DNA from: Gomphosphaeria aponina SAG 52.96 = DSM 107014
GTDB lineage: Bacteria > Cyanobacteriota > Cyanobacteriia > Cyanobacteriales > Gomphosphaeriaceae
DNA: 48,994 nt
Direction: 5' to 3'
Assembly (NCBI GenBank): GCA_016903655.1
Contig: JADQBC010000005.1
Span: forward strand, 1-48,994
Part shown: positions 17,738 to 27,979 of the stretch, piece after piece
Layout: each line of letters begins with the position of its first letter
How positions within the stretch are numbered: position 1 is the first letter of the stretch
The notes under the pieces: model-generated
What the model saw: only the letters and a program-made list of their open reading frames with translations
Database searches by the model: none
Told to the model about the DNA's origin: nothing
Translations under genes and position numbers: made by a program

Positions 17738-18874
17738 ATGCAACCAATACCAGTTAATGAACCATTATTAGACGGGAATGAGAAAAAATATCTATCACAG
17801 TGTATTGATACTGGTTGGATATCCTCAGAAGGAGATTTTGTTAAGCAATTTGAAACACAAATGGCTAATCGTGTGCGGCGAAAGTACGGTATTAGCGTTT
17901 GTAATGGTTCAGTTGCTTTAGAAGTGGCAATTACAGCGTTGGGTATTGGTCAAGGAGATGAAGTAATTTTACCAACATTTACCATTATATCCTGTGCCGC
18001 TGCCATTGTCAGAGCTGGGGCGACTCCTGTAGTTATAGACTGCGATCGCCTTACATGGAACATAAATGTAAATCAAATTCAAGCTAAAATTACAGCCAAA
18101 ACCAAGGCAATTATGGTAGTACATATTTACGGTTTACCCGTAGATCTGAATCCCATTTTAGAAATAGCTGACAAATATGGTTTAAAAATCATTGAAGACG
18201 CAGCAGAAATGCACGGACAAACTTATTACAATAAACCCTGTGGTAGTTTTGGCGATATTAGTACCTTTAGCTTTTATCCTAATAAGCACATTACCACTGG
18301 AGAAGGAGGAATGGTACTAACAAATGATGAAAAATTAGCAGAAAAATGTCGCTCTTTGCGCAATTTATGTTTTCAACCCCAACAAAGGTTTATCCATGAA
18401 GATTTAGGGTGGAATTTTCGCTTTAGTAACTTACAAGCTGCGGTTGGTGTTGCACAATTAGAAAGATTAGATGAATTTGTGGCAAAAAAACGCAGCATGG
18501 GGAAACTTTACACTGAACTTTTAGCAGATATTGCTCAAATTCAATTACCCTTAGCCAAAACAGATTATGCAGAAAATATTTATTGGGTTTATGGAGTAGT
18601 TTTAAGTGAAGAATTACCTTTTGATGCTAAAGAAGTAATGGAACGCTTAAAAGAATATAAAATAGGAACAAGACCATTTTTCTGGTGTATGCACGAACAA
18701 CCAGTATTTCAGAAAATGGGATTATTTGCTGGTGTATCCTGTCCAGTAGGAGAAAATTTAGCCAGACGTGGGTTTTATTTACCCAGTGGTTTAGCTTTAA
18801 CAGAAGAGCAAATACAAAGAGTTGCGCAAACTCTGAGGGAAATAATAGAACAAGAGGAGCAAAAATTATGCTAA
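17738..18874 (+). CDS. DegT/DnrJ/EryC1/StrS aminotransferase (perosamine synthetase-like)
   Basis: DEVILPTFTIISCAAAIVRAGATPVVIDCD; EDAAEMHGQTYYNKPCGSFGDISTFSFYPNKHITTGEGGM. Confidence 0.92.
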   Translation: MQPIPVNEPLLDGNEKKYLSQCIDTGWISSEGDFVKQFETQMANRVRRKYGISVCNGSVALEVAITALGIGQGDEVILPTFTIISCAAAIVRAGATPVVIDCDRLTWNINVNQIQAKITAKTKAIMVVHIYGLPVDLNPILEIADKYGLKIIEDAAEMHGQTYYNKPCGSFGDISTFSFYPNKHITTGEGGMVLTNDEKLAEKCRSLRNLCFQPQQRFIHEDLGWNFRFSNLQAAVGVAQLERLDEFVAKKRSMGKLYTELLADIAQIQLPLAKTDYAENIYWVYGVVLSEELPFDAKEVMERLKEYKIGTRPFFWCMHEQPVFQKMGLFAGVSCPVGENLARRGFYLPSGLALTEEQIQRVAQTLREIIEQEEQKLC

Positions 18875-19326
18875 CTCAGGTAAATGAAAAAATGCAAAAA
18901 TTGTATGCAGAAGATTTTGTCTTGTGGACTGAAATTACAAGTAAACAAATTGAACAGAGAGATATAGAAAATCTTGATTGGGAACATCTTTTAGAGGAAA
19001 TTATAGCATTGGGAAGCGAACAAAAGAGAAAAGTGGATAGTTATTTAAGACAACTATTGATTCATCTGTTATTATATAGTTATTGGGAATCAGAGAAAGA
19101 TTATTGTCAAAAAGGATGGGAAAATGAAATAGATAATTTTCGCTTTGAGTTAGAGCTTTTATTTAGATCGAAAACTTTATATAATTATTTTCTAGAAGAA
19201 ATAGATGTTATCTATCCTAAAGCGAGAAAAAGAGCAATCAAAAAAACAGGATTATCTTCTCAAATATTTCCTCAAAAATGTCCATTTACTGTGGCACAAT
19301 TACTAGATAATGATTATTTACCATAA
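18868..19326 (+). CDS. DUF29 family protein
   Basis: LYAEDFVLWTEITSKQIEQRDIENLDWEHLLEEIIALGSEQKRK...; start ATG 18868 overlapping the aminotransferase stop. Confidence 0.85.
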   Translation: MLTQVNEKMQKLYAEDFVLWTEITSKQIEQRDIENLDWEHLLEEIIALGSEQKRKVDSYLRQLLIHLLLYSYWESEKDYCQKGWENEIDNFRFELELLFRSKTLYNYFLEEIDVIYPKARKRAIKKTGLSSQIFPQKCPFTVAQLLDNDYLP

Positions 19327-19616
19327 ATATGACAAAATTAATTTTAAGTTGTATTTTTTAACACAAACAAGATAAAAATCACTGATTATTTGTGCTTATT
19401 TTCTGGAGGTGTGTTAAACATTAAAGCTCTAAAAAATTTTATATAACACATTAGGCGGTAACGCACCTCTTGGATAATACAAGCTTTATGGTTAAAAAAA
19501 TACATTGTCAGAAAAATATTGAAAATCTCAAGAAAAATATGGCAAAACATCAAGAAAAATAACCAAATTGGGACAAAAAATCTAAATAGAAAATAGAAAA
19601 AAAAATAAAGGATAAA

Positions 19617-19856
19617 ATAAGTTATCAAACAACCGAAGAATGGTATCAAAATAATCGCCATCAATTAAAACAATATCGTGGACAATGGATTGCTTATACA
19701 AAAGATGGTATTATTGCTCATGATCCTAATTTGGGAAAAATGATGGATCAAATTAATGATCCATCACTAGATTTTACTATAGAAAGAATCCATGAAACCG
19801 AATTAATTGAACCACCAAAATTTTTTCCAGTGAGATTTAGAAGCGTAAAACAATAA
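19617..19856 (+). pseudogene. Small DUF5678-like protein lacking a start codon (not in ORF track)
   Basis: ISYQTTEEWYQNNRHQLKQYRGQWIAYTKDGIIAHDPNLGKMMDQINDPSLDFTIERIHETELIEPPKFFPVRFRSVKQ*. Confidence 0.6.
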
Positions 19857-20000
19857 ATAACACAAATTAAGTTGGAAATATAGGTAGAGAGGTTGTCTTT
19901 GATTTATTCGATATTGAATTTAAACAAGCTGAAGAACAGATTATATTCAAATTTAGAGAAAATAAGACTTAAAGGACAAAAATTAGTTAGGAGTTAAAAG

Positions 20001-20525
20001 ATGCCAAGTATAACCATACCACCATTAGAAAATGGAGACAGACTCACCCGTTTTGAATTTGAAAAACGCTATGAGGTAATGTCTAAACAAAAAAAGGCAG
20101 AATTGATTAATGGAGTTGTATATATGCCAGCAGCATTAAGATATCAAGGTCATGGTTTACCCCATAGCTCTATAATGACTTGGTTAAATTTTTATGTAGC
20201 TAACACCCCAGGGGTGGAATTAGCAGATAATACTACAGTGAGATTAGATTTAGATAATGAACCTCAGCCAGATGCTTTATTAAGGATAAAATCAGAATTA
20301 GGTGGACAGTCTCGCGTTAGTGAAGATGATTATATTGAAGGTGCGCCAGAATTAATTGTAGAAATAGCAGCATCTTCCGCTTCCTATGATTTACATGATA
20401 AACTTAATGTTTATCGACGACATGGGGTTAAAGAATATATTGTATGGCAAGTTTATGACCAGAAAATAGACTGGTTTTATTTAGAAGAGGGAAAATATAT
20501 TAATCTAGAAGCTGATGAGGTATAG
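20001..20525 (+). pseudogene. Uma2-family endonuclease, 3' end disrupted by repeat insertion
   Basis: ELINGVVYMPAALRYQGHG...NEPQPDALLRI...APELIVEIAASSASYDLHDKLNVYRRHGVKEYIVW; frame shifted out at a 98-bp insertion/duplication, continuation at ~20599-20758. Confidence 0.85.
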
Positions 20526-20616
20526 CCCTCACCCCCAACCCCTCTCCCAGTTGGGAGAGGGGAGAAGAAAGCGTACCTCACGAGCATAAGAATTGCTATA
20601 ATCTAGAAGCTGATGA
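20501..20616. repeat. Palindromic repeat insertion flanked by 18-bp direct repeats
   Basis: TAATCTAGAAGCTGATGA at 20501-20518 and 20599-20616; core CCCCTCTCCCAGTTGGGAGAGGGG (20539-20562); nested GAGGTA/TACCTC and TATAGC/GCTATA. Confidence 0.9.
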
Positions 20617-20758
20617 TTTAGGCTTCATAGAAAGTAAAAACTTTCCAGGTTTGGTTTTGTCAATGGAGGCAATGTTAAAAAATGATTTAGCTGCGGTATT
20701 GCAAGAGTTGCCAAAAAATATTGGCAAGGAAAAACATCAAAATTTTGTATCAAAAATC

Positions 20759-21526
20759 ATGACTGTATTTGGTAACTACTCTCAATATTATGACTTACTA
20801 TATCGTGATAAGGATTATGCAACAGAAGCTGAATTTATCCATAAGTTAATCCAAAATTATGCTCCCAATGCTCAATCTATCCTAGAATTAGGTTGTGGAA
20901 CTGGTCATCATGCTGAACTGTTAGCTAAGTATGGATATAAGATACAGGGAGTGGATTTAAGTGAAGAAATGTTAAAAAAAGCAGGCGATCGCCTTGCTCA
21001 ACTTCCTCCAGACATAGCTAATGGTTTAAAATTTACTCAAGGGGATATTCGCACCCTTAAGCTTAATCAGCAATTTGATGTGATAATTTCCTTATTCCAT
21101 GTAATTAGCTATCAAACCAGTAACCCTGATTTACTGGCAACTTTTGAGACAGTGAAAAAACATCTGAAACCAGGAGGTATATTTATATTTGATTGCTGGT
21201 ATGGACCAGGAGTATTAAGCGATCGCCCTTCAGTGAGAGTAAAAAGACTAGAAAATGAACAGATCAAAGTCACTCGCATTGCTGAACCTGTAATGTACCC
21301 TAATAAAAACTTAGTAGATGTTAACTATCAAGTTTTTATTACCAATAAAACAACAGGTGCGGTGGAAGAATTACAAGAAACCCATACCATGCGTTATTTA
21401 TTCAAACCAGAATTAGAATTAATGTTATCTAACTTTCAACTTAGTATTAAAGAGTATAAAGAATGGCTAACTCAAAAAGAACCCAATTTTGATACTTATG
21501 GAGTTTATTTTGTGGTCAGTTATTAG
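20759..21526 (+). CDS. Class I SAM-dependent methyltransferase (ORF open upstream into Uma2 C-terminus)
   Basis: YSQYYDLLYRDKDYATEAEFIHKLI...SILELGCGTGHHAELLAKYGYKIQGVDLSEEML. Confidence 0.9.
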   Translation: MTVFGNYSQYYDLLYRDKDYATEAEFIHKLIQNYAPNAQSILELGCGTGHHAELLAKYGYKIQGVDLSEEMLKKAGDRLAQLPPDIANGLKFTQGDIRTLKLNQQFDVIISLFHVISYQTSNPDLLATFETVKKHLKPGGIFIFDCWYGPGVLSDRPSVRVKRLENEQIKVTRIAEPVMYPNKNLVDVNYQVFITNKTTGAVEELQETHTMRYLFKPELELMLSNFQLSIKEYKEWLTQKEPNFDTYGVYFVVSY

Positions 21527-21598
21527 AGCAATTTTTCTTTCCCCTTTAAAAGTGATTTATTTCAAACTTGATCAATTTACAATACTCACATAAATGTC

Positions 21599-22870
21599 AT
21601 GAAAAACCAACAAGAGAAAAGAGTGGCAATAATTTTTAATGATTCTCTTTTAGATACTGTTCCCTGTTTATTAAGTTTTATAAAGTTATTGGTTGAAAAA
21701 TCAATAAATGTTGATATTTTTATTGTTAATAATGGGTTATGTAGAATGCCAAAAGATTTGGCTTCTTCTTTAATTAATGTTTATATAAATAATATAAAAC
21801 AAGCAGATAATGAGAAAATTTTAGGATCATATACCTTATATCGTATCCAAAAACTATGGAATTTTTATCAGTATATATTAAGTTATATTAATCATAAAGA
21901 ATATTTATATACAGTTGGGGTTGAACAAGATGGTTTAATTATTTCATGGTTAATTGCAATTTTCAAGAAAATTCCATTTATTTATTTTTCTTTGGAACTA
22001 TATTTGTCATTGGTGGCTAATAAAACAATACATGGAAGATTATTAAAAGGCTCTCAGTCAAGCTCCCTAGAACATCAGAAATATCAATTAGCACATAAAA
22101 CAATACATGGAAGATTATTCAAAGTCTTAGAAAAAAAAGCAAACAACAAAGCATTATTGACAATTATTCAAGATCCAAGCAGAGCTAAGTTGTTAGCAGA
22201 AGATAATCAAATCAACCTAGATAATATATACTCATTACCCAATTCTCCTTTAGGGCAAGCTAAATACAACAAACAATATTTCTTGCAGGAAAAATTCAAG
22301 ATAGGAAAAGAGAAGATAATTATATTAAATGCAGGTACACTAGCAGACTGGTCTTATACAAAAGAAATTAGTACAGTAGCCACTCAACTGCCAGATAAAT
22401 ATTTAACCTTTTTTCAAAGTAGATTTTTCGTCAAAGATAATGATAACTACATAAAAGGAATAAGAGATATGGTTAACCCTGAAAAAGTAATATTTTCCCT
22501 TACACCTTTTCCTTATAAAGACATAGATAATATTTATAGATCTGCTGACATTGGCTTGGCATTTTATAACACTAAACTTCTTGGAACTAATTGTCAAGAA
22601 ATTGGTCTTTCATCAGGTAAAATTGCTCATTATCTGTTTACAGGTATTCCAGTTATAGTAAACAAAGAAACAAGTTTAGCTCAGTTAGTCAATGAATATG
22701 AATGCGGTATAGTTATTGATGAATTTAAAGAATTAGAGTGTGCTTGTAAAAAAATTATGGATAAATATCAATTTTATTCTGATAATGCCTGTAATTGTTT
22801 TAATAAGTTGTTAGCAGTAGAACCTCATTTCCAGAAAATTTATCATAAATTATTTATTACGAACTCCTGA
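21599..22870 (+). CDS. Glycosyltransferase (GT4-like)
   Basis: IILNAGTLADWSYTKEI...DIDNIYRSADIGLAFYNT...GLSSGKIAHYLFTGIPVIVN. Confidence 0.8.
   Translation: MKNQQEKRVAIIFNDSLLDTVPCLLSFIKLLVEKSINVDIFIVNNGLCRMPKDLASSLINVYINNIKQADNEKILGSYTLYRIQKLWNFYQYILSYINHKEYLYTVGVEQDGLIISWLIAIFKKIPFIYFSLELYLSLVANKTIHGRLLKGSQSSSLEHQKYQLAHKTIHGRLFKVLEKKANNKALLTIIQDPSRAKLLAEDNQINLDNIYSLPNSPLGQAKYNKQYFLQEKFKIGKEKIIILNAGTLADWSYTKEISTVATQLPDKYLTFFQSRFFVKDNDNYIKGIRDMVNPEKVIFSLTPFPYKDIDNIYRSADIGLAFYNTKLLGTNCQEIGLSSGKIAHYLFTGIPVIVNKETSLAQLVNEYECGIVIDEFKELECACKKIMDKYQFYSDNACNCFNKLLAVEPHFQKIYHKLFITNS
22020..22119 (+). repeat. 25-bp direct repeats 75 bp apart within the glycosyltransferase gene
   Basis: ATAAAACAATACATGGAAGATTATT at 22020-22044 and 22095-22119; gives repeated KTIHGRL in the protein. 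Confidence 0.92.
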
Positions 22871-22988
22871 AAATAATAAAACCTGCAATTTTAAATGAAA
22901 AGAGTAAAAAATCAATTGATGTTAACTAATTTTAGTAGCAACCTAATAAGACTTAAACCGATAAAATAGAAAATTTGGTATTTTAAAA

Positions 22989-23606
22989 ATGTCATACAGT
23001 GATTTTAGTTTAAGACAATTGACAAAAACATTTAATCTTGTTATTGAAGAAAAGCAAGCTTTATTTGAGCATAATCATCAAATAGAAATTGATTCTTTTA
23101 TGAAAAAATATATTAGTAACAATATTCCATTAGCTCAAGCGATCGGCACAGAAAAAGCTAAATCAGAAATGATTATTGCTCCTGTATTAATTGAAACTAA
23201 AAGAATATTAAATAATCAAATAAGTTTATTTTCTGGGATTGATTTTAATGTAGATAGTCAACAAGGATTAAATGGATATTGCGATTTTTTAATCAGTCTT
23301 TCTCCTCAACAATTATATGTAAGTTCACCTGTTATAATGTTAGTAGAAGCCAAAAATGATAATCTTAATAGCGGGATTCCTCAATGTATAGCAGAAATGA
23401 TTGCGGCACAAATTTTTAACGAGTCTGAAAATAATATGATTGCAAAGATTTATGGCATTGTTACAAATGCTAATCAATGGTTGTTCATGAATTTGGAAAA
23501 AAACACAGTTAAAATAGACATGAAAGAATATTATATTAACAATGTAGAAAAAATAATTGGTATTCTAGTTAACATGGTAGATTTTCAGGAAATTAGCAAT
23601 AAATAA
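22989..23606 (+). CDS. Hypothetical protein, possible PD-(D/E)XK-like fold
   Basis: LNGYCDFLIS...VIMLVEAKNDNLNSGIPQCIAEMIAAQIFN (D...ExK arrangement). Confidence 0.6.
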   Translation: MSYSDFSLRQLTKTFNLVIEEKQALFEHNHQIEIDSFMKKYISNNIPLAQAIGTEKAKSEMIIAPVLIETKRILNNQISLFSGIDFNVDSQQGLNGYCDFLISLSPQQLYVSSPVIMLVEAKNDNLNSGIPQCIAEMIAAQIFNESENNMIAKIYGIVTNANQWLFMNLEKNTVKIDMKEYYINNVEKIIGILVNMVDFQEISNK

Positions 23607-23608
23607 TT

Positions 23609-24496
23609 ATGAATAAAGAATCAGTTTATATAATAATTCCTGTCCATAACCGCAAAGCTATCACCCTAAAATGCTTAGAAACATTGCAGCAAAATGGGGA
23701 TTTAGAGCGCTATTATACTGTAGTGGTAGATGACGGCTCAACCGCTGGAACCAGTGAAGCAATTAACGAACTCTATCCTGATATAATTATTTTATCAGGA
23801 GATGGTAACTTATGGTGGACAGGAGCAATTAGAAAAGGGATGGAATATGTTTATGAACAAGGAGCAGAATATTTTATTTGGTTAAATGATGATACCTTAC
23901 CAAATAAAAAATGCCTTGCTTATTTAATTGATTACTGTAAGTCATATAAAAAGCATATTTCCTCAGCACAATGTTATGAAAACTTGGAAGTAAAAAATTC
24001 GTCTTATAGAGGTAATCTAGTTAAAGGTTGGCGACATTTTCATACTTTTGCTTTAACTGGACAATTAACCTACTGTAAATCTTTAAGTGGCAATTTAGTC
24101 TGTTTTTCTCGTTCAGTAATTGATTCTATCGGATATCCCCCTAATCATAAAACTCCTCATTATTACGGTGATGTTTTATATACTTGGCAAGCAAGATTAA
24201 AAGGATATAAATTAGCTATTTTAGGTTCAGCAACTGCTCTTTGTTCCTTTAATTCGGATCAATCAAGTTGGCTAATTGGTGAGATTTCTTTTAGAGAAAA
24301 TTGGCAAAAATTAAGCTCACCAAAATCAATGCGGTATTTTAAAGGCTATTGGCATTTTTGCCTAACAGTTTGGGGAATATTTGGGATTTTGATTTATTAT
24401 GCTAGTTACATAAAATTAATTGGAATTGGAATATTAAGATTTATTTTTCCCTTATCTTGGCTAAAGTTTTTCAAGTATAAATTAGCAAAAATATGA
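23609..24496 (+). CDS. Glycosyltransferase family 2
   Basis: VYIIIPVHNRKAITLKCLETLQ...VVVDDGSTAGT...WLNDDT. Confidence 0.92.
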   Translation: MNKESVYIIIPVHNRKAITLKCLETLQQNGDLERYYTVVVDDGSTAGTSEAINELYPDIIILSGDGNLWWTGAIRKGMEYVYEQGAEYFIWLNDDTLPNKKCLAYLIDYCKSYKKHISSAQCYENLEVKNSSYRGNLVKGWRHFHTFALTGQLTYCKSLSGNLVCFSRSVIDSIGYPPNHKTPHYYGDVLYTWQARLKGYKLAILGSATALCSFNSDQSSWLIGEISFRENWQKLSSPKSMRYFKGYWHFCLTVWGIFGILIYYASYIKLIGIGILRFIFPLSWLKFFKYKLAKI

Positions 24497-26529
24497 AAAA
24501 AATTTACTCCTTTGATATCTTTGAAACCTGCATAATTCGTACAGTAGCTCAACCTACTGATTTATTTTATCTCCTATTTTCCCAAATACTTAAAACCCAG
24601 AAAATAACCTCAACCCCAGAACTTTTAGATGAATTAGTCAAACAACGCATTAATTGTGAAATTCAAGCCAGACAACATTATAATAATCAAGAAGACATTA
24701 CCATAAAAGAAATTTATGAATTTTTTCACCATCCAACATTAACTCTTGATAAAGAGCAACTAATTAATGCAGAATTAGAAGTAGAATATCAATGTTTGCG
24801 CCCTATTTTAGCTATTAAATCTCAAATAGAACAACTGCGCAAAGAGGGGAAAAGGGTGATTTTTATCTCAGATATGTATCTACCCCCAAGTTTTATGAAA
24901 AAATGTTTATTAGCTCATGAAATTGCTCAAGGAGATGATTCAATTTATGTCTCAGGAGCAATAGGTTTAACTAAAGCAACAGGCAATCTTTTTCAATATA
25001 TCCTGGAAAAAGAAAAAATTAAACCCCAGCAACTCCACCATACAGGAGATAATATTTATAGTGATGTGCTCATTCCCCAGAAACTGGGGATTAAAACAAT
25101 TTATTTTAAAGATAGTCAACTCAATCGTTATGAAAGAGAAACCATCACCCAATCTTTAGCTCCAGTGGAAGTGCGATCGCTTATAGCAGGAATTAGCCGT
25201 GCAGTTAGATTAAACTGTGCAGATAATCTTAATATATCCCCAGAATTAGCCCAACTAGCAGCTAATGTAATTGCACCTTTGCTTACTTCTTATGTATTTT
25301 GGGTGATTCAAGATGCAAATCAAAAAGGAATTAACAGATTATATTTTGTCTCCCGTGATGGTCAAATTTTGCTGAAAATAGCTCAAGAATTAGGTAAATA
25401 TATTGCTACTCCAGAATGTCGTTATCTTTACGGTTCAAGACAAGCTTGGTTTTTACCTTCTCTTACAGAAGTTAAACGGGAAAAATTGGATTGGTTAATT
25501 CTTCAAGGTCATTCAACTTCACTAAAAAGTTTATGTAAAAAATTAGGCATTACACCAGAAGAAATAAAAACAGTTTTACCTAAATATAACTTATCCTTAG
25601 ACTTAATTGACAAACAACTAAATCCACAAGAAATAGAGAAGTTTTGGCAAATGTTAGCTAACCCAGAAGTTAGCAACTTAATTTTAGAAAAAATAGCAAT
25701 AAATCGCCAAGTTACCCTGAAATATTTTGAGCAAGAAGGATTATTAAAAGATAATAAGTGGGCAATAGTAGATGTAGGTTGGACTTTGAAAACACAACGC
25801 TCTCTCAAAATAATTCTTAGTCAAGGAAATTTTGTTGATGAAGTCAAAGGATATTATTTAGGCATATTTCGCGATCGCATTTTGGCTCAGGATGTGGGTA
25901 CTTACAATGCTTATTTGGTACAAGAAGCTTTAAGTTTTACTCATCTAAGTGAAAAATTTTTTAAAGAGCAAGCTATAATCGAAGAATTATTTACCAGAGC
26001 AAATCATGGTAGTGTTATCCAATATCACAAGCAGGATAATCAAATTGTTCCCGTATTAAAACTCATCAATAATCATCAGGAAAAAATCAGTAACGAATTA
26101 CAAAAAATAATTAGAAAATACACTCAAGAAATAGCTCAAACAGATATATTAAAAACTCAACTCCAAGAACTGAAAATAATTTCCTTAACCAACACAATAA
26201 AATTTCTCACAAATCCCACAGCTAAAGAAGCAAAAATGGTAGGATTATTCCAACATGGAGATGACCAAAATGAATCACGCCTTTGTCCTTTAGCCAGAAA
26301 AGTTGCATTTAAAGATTTAATTTATTTTGCAGCTCGTTTACTAAAAATAAGAGAAAGAAGAGATTATCAATTAGCAGTATTATGGCGAGAAGGTTCAATT
26401 GCCCTTTCTCACCCTCTTATTCAACTAATGTTTAAAATAATTATTTCAGTCCAAGAATATGCAAAAAGCAACAAACCTTTGTGGCTTTATAAATTGTGGT
26501 TGAACATAAAAAAGCAATATAAAGACTAA
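24493..26529 (+). CDS. Large HAD-superfamily protein of polysaccharide clusters
   Basis: KKIYSFDIFETCIIRT (HAD motif I-like), GKRVIFISDMYLPPSFM, HTGDNIYSDVLIPQKLGIKTIYF. Confidence 0.75.
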   Translation: MKKIYSFDIFETCIIRTVAQPTDLFYLLFSQILKTQKITSTPELLDELVKQRINCEIQARQHYNNQEDITIKEIYEFFHHPTLTLDKEQLINAELEVEYQCLRPILAIKSQIEQLRKEGKRVIFISDMYLPPSFMKKCLLAHEIAQGDDSIYVSGAIGLTKATGNLFQYILEKEKIKPQQLHHTGDNIYSDVLIPQKLGIKTIYFKDSQLNRYERETITQSLAPVEVRSLIAGISRAVRLNCADNLNISPELAQLAANVIAPLLTSYVFWVIQDANQKGINRLYFVSRDGQILLKIAQELGKYIATPECRYLYGSRQAWFLPSLTEVKREKLDWLILQGHSTSLKSLCKKLGITPEEIKTVLPKYNLSLDLIDKQLNPQEIEKFWQMLANPEVSNLILEKIAINRQVTLKYFEQEGLLKDNKWAIVDVGWTLKTQRSLKIILSQGNFVDEVKGYYLGIFRDRILAQDVGTYNAYLVQEALSFTHLSEKFFKEQAIIEELFTRANHGSVIQYHKQDNQIVPVLKLINNHQEKISNELQKIIRKYTQEIAQTDILKTQLQELKIISLTNTIKFLTNPTAKEAKMVGLFQHGDDQNESRLCPLARKVAFKDLIYFAARLLKIRERRDYQLAVLWREGSIALSHPLIQLMFKIIISVQEYAKSNKPLWLYKLWLNIKKQYKD

Positions 26530-26667
26530 GGGAAAATTTATTGATGTAATAATTAAAGATGATTGGTAAGGCTAAAAATAAAAAAAACAAAACCTTTGAG
26601 CAAAAATAATTTTTCAGACAAAATACTTTGTTAAAATGGAAACAATCTCAGAAAGGGAACAAACTTT

Positions 26668-27966
26668 ATGACCACAATTATTCTCGGTGGTGGGATGACT
26701 GGGTTAGCAGCAGGAATAGCTTCCAACTGTCCAGTTTTTGAAGCAGCAGCAACCCCAGGGGGTATTTGCTCCTCATACTATGTCCGCCCCCATACATCAG
26801 AAAGATTATCACAAATGCCAGAAGATGGGGAAGCGTATCGCTTTGAAATAGGCGGTGGACATTGGATTTTTGGTGGTGATCCCACAATTTTACGTTATAT
26901 TAAGTCGCTAACTCCTGTAAAAAATTATTATCGTCGCTCCTCTGTTTATTTTCAAGAAGAAGATTTATATATTCCCTATCCTCTACAAAACAATCTCCAT
27001 TATTTGAATCCAGACATTTGTCTGCAAGCTTTACAGGAAATAACTCAACCCCAACCAGTAACAGGTAATACCATGAAAGCTTGGTTAACCAAAAATTTTG
27101 GGCAAACTCTGTGCGATCGCTTTTTCTATGCCTTTCACCAACTATACACCGCAGGATTATATACCAAAATTGCCCCCCAAGATGCTTATAAATCCCCCAT
27201 TAACCTCTCTCAGGTAATAACTGGAGCATTGTCAACCGCTACAGCAGTGGGATATAATGTAACTTTTATTTATCCTGCTTCAGGATTAAATACCCTCGCT
27301 CAAAAAATGGCTAGTCAGAGTGATGTCAAATACAACAAAAAAGTAGTAGAAATTGATGTTGCTCAGAAAAAAATTACCACAGCAGATGGTAGTTGTACTG
27401 TTTATGAAAATCTGATCACAACCCTCCCTCTCAATAAAATGATAGCAATGACTGGGTTGTCTGTAGAAGAAGAAACTCCCCCCTACACCTCAGTTTTAGT
27501 CTTAAATATCGGCGCAGAAAAAGGCGATCGCACTCCAGACGCTCACTGGTTATATAACCCCGATACTCAGTCAGGTTTTCATCGTGTTGGTTTTTATAGT
27601 AACGTAGATCCATCATTTCTACCCCAGTCAGCTAGAGAAAAAGGCGATCGCGTCTCAATATATGTCGAAAAAGCCTATCTTGGTGGAGTGAAACCCACAA
27701 CAACAGAAATTCACTCCTATAGCCAAGATGTAATTACCGAGTTACAGCGATGGAATTATATTAAACAAACAGAAGTGGTAAGTCCCACCTGGATTGATGT
27801 AGCTTATACTTGGACATTACCTAATTCTACTTGGCGAGAAAAGGCGATGAAAACTTTAGAAGAACATGATATTTATCCCATTGGGCGTTATGCAAGATGG
27901 ATATTTCAAGGCATAGCTGATTCCATTAAAGACGGATTTTTTGTTGGCTCTAGTTTTAAACAATAA
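26668..27966 (+). CDS. FAD-dependent amine-oxidase / protoporphyrinogen-oxidase-like oxidoreductase
   Basis: TTIILGGGMTGLAAGIASNCPVFEAAATPGGICSSYYV; two-dinucleotide-binding motif. Confidence 0.82.
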   Translation: MTTIILGGGMTGLAAGIASNCPVFEAAATPGGICSSYYVRPHTSERLSQMPEDGEAYRFEIGGGHWIFGGDPTILRYIKSLTPVKNYYRRSSVYFQEEDLYIPYPLQNNLHYLNPDICLQALQEITQPQPVTGNTMKAWLTKNFGQTLCDRFFYAFHQLYTAGLYTKIAPQDAYKSPINLSQVITGALSTATAVGYNVTFIYPASGLNTLAQKMASQSDVKYNKKVVEIDVAQKKITTADGSCTVYENLITTLPLNKMIAMTGLSVEEETPPYTSVLVLNIGAEKGDRTPDAHWLYNPDTQSGFHRVGFYSNVDPSFLPQSAREKGDRVSIYVEKAYLGGVKPTTTEIHSYSQDVITELQRWNYIKQTEVVSPTWIDVAYTWTLPNSTWREKAMKTLEEHDIYPIGRYARWIFQGIADSIKDGFFVGSSFKQ

Positions 27967-27979
27967 AACAGGTAAAAAA

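Noticed and set aside
18685-18867. N-terminal extension of the 18685..19326 ORF
   Set aside because: Out-of-frame overlap with the aminotransferase; DUF29 homology starts at the ATG at 18868.
19862-19972. VGREVVFDLFDIEFKQAEEQIIF-like tail as an aspartyl-protease gene
   Set aside because: Only ~30 aa remain; consistent with a remnant but too short to support.
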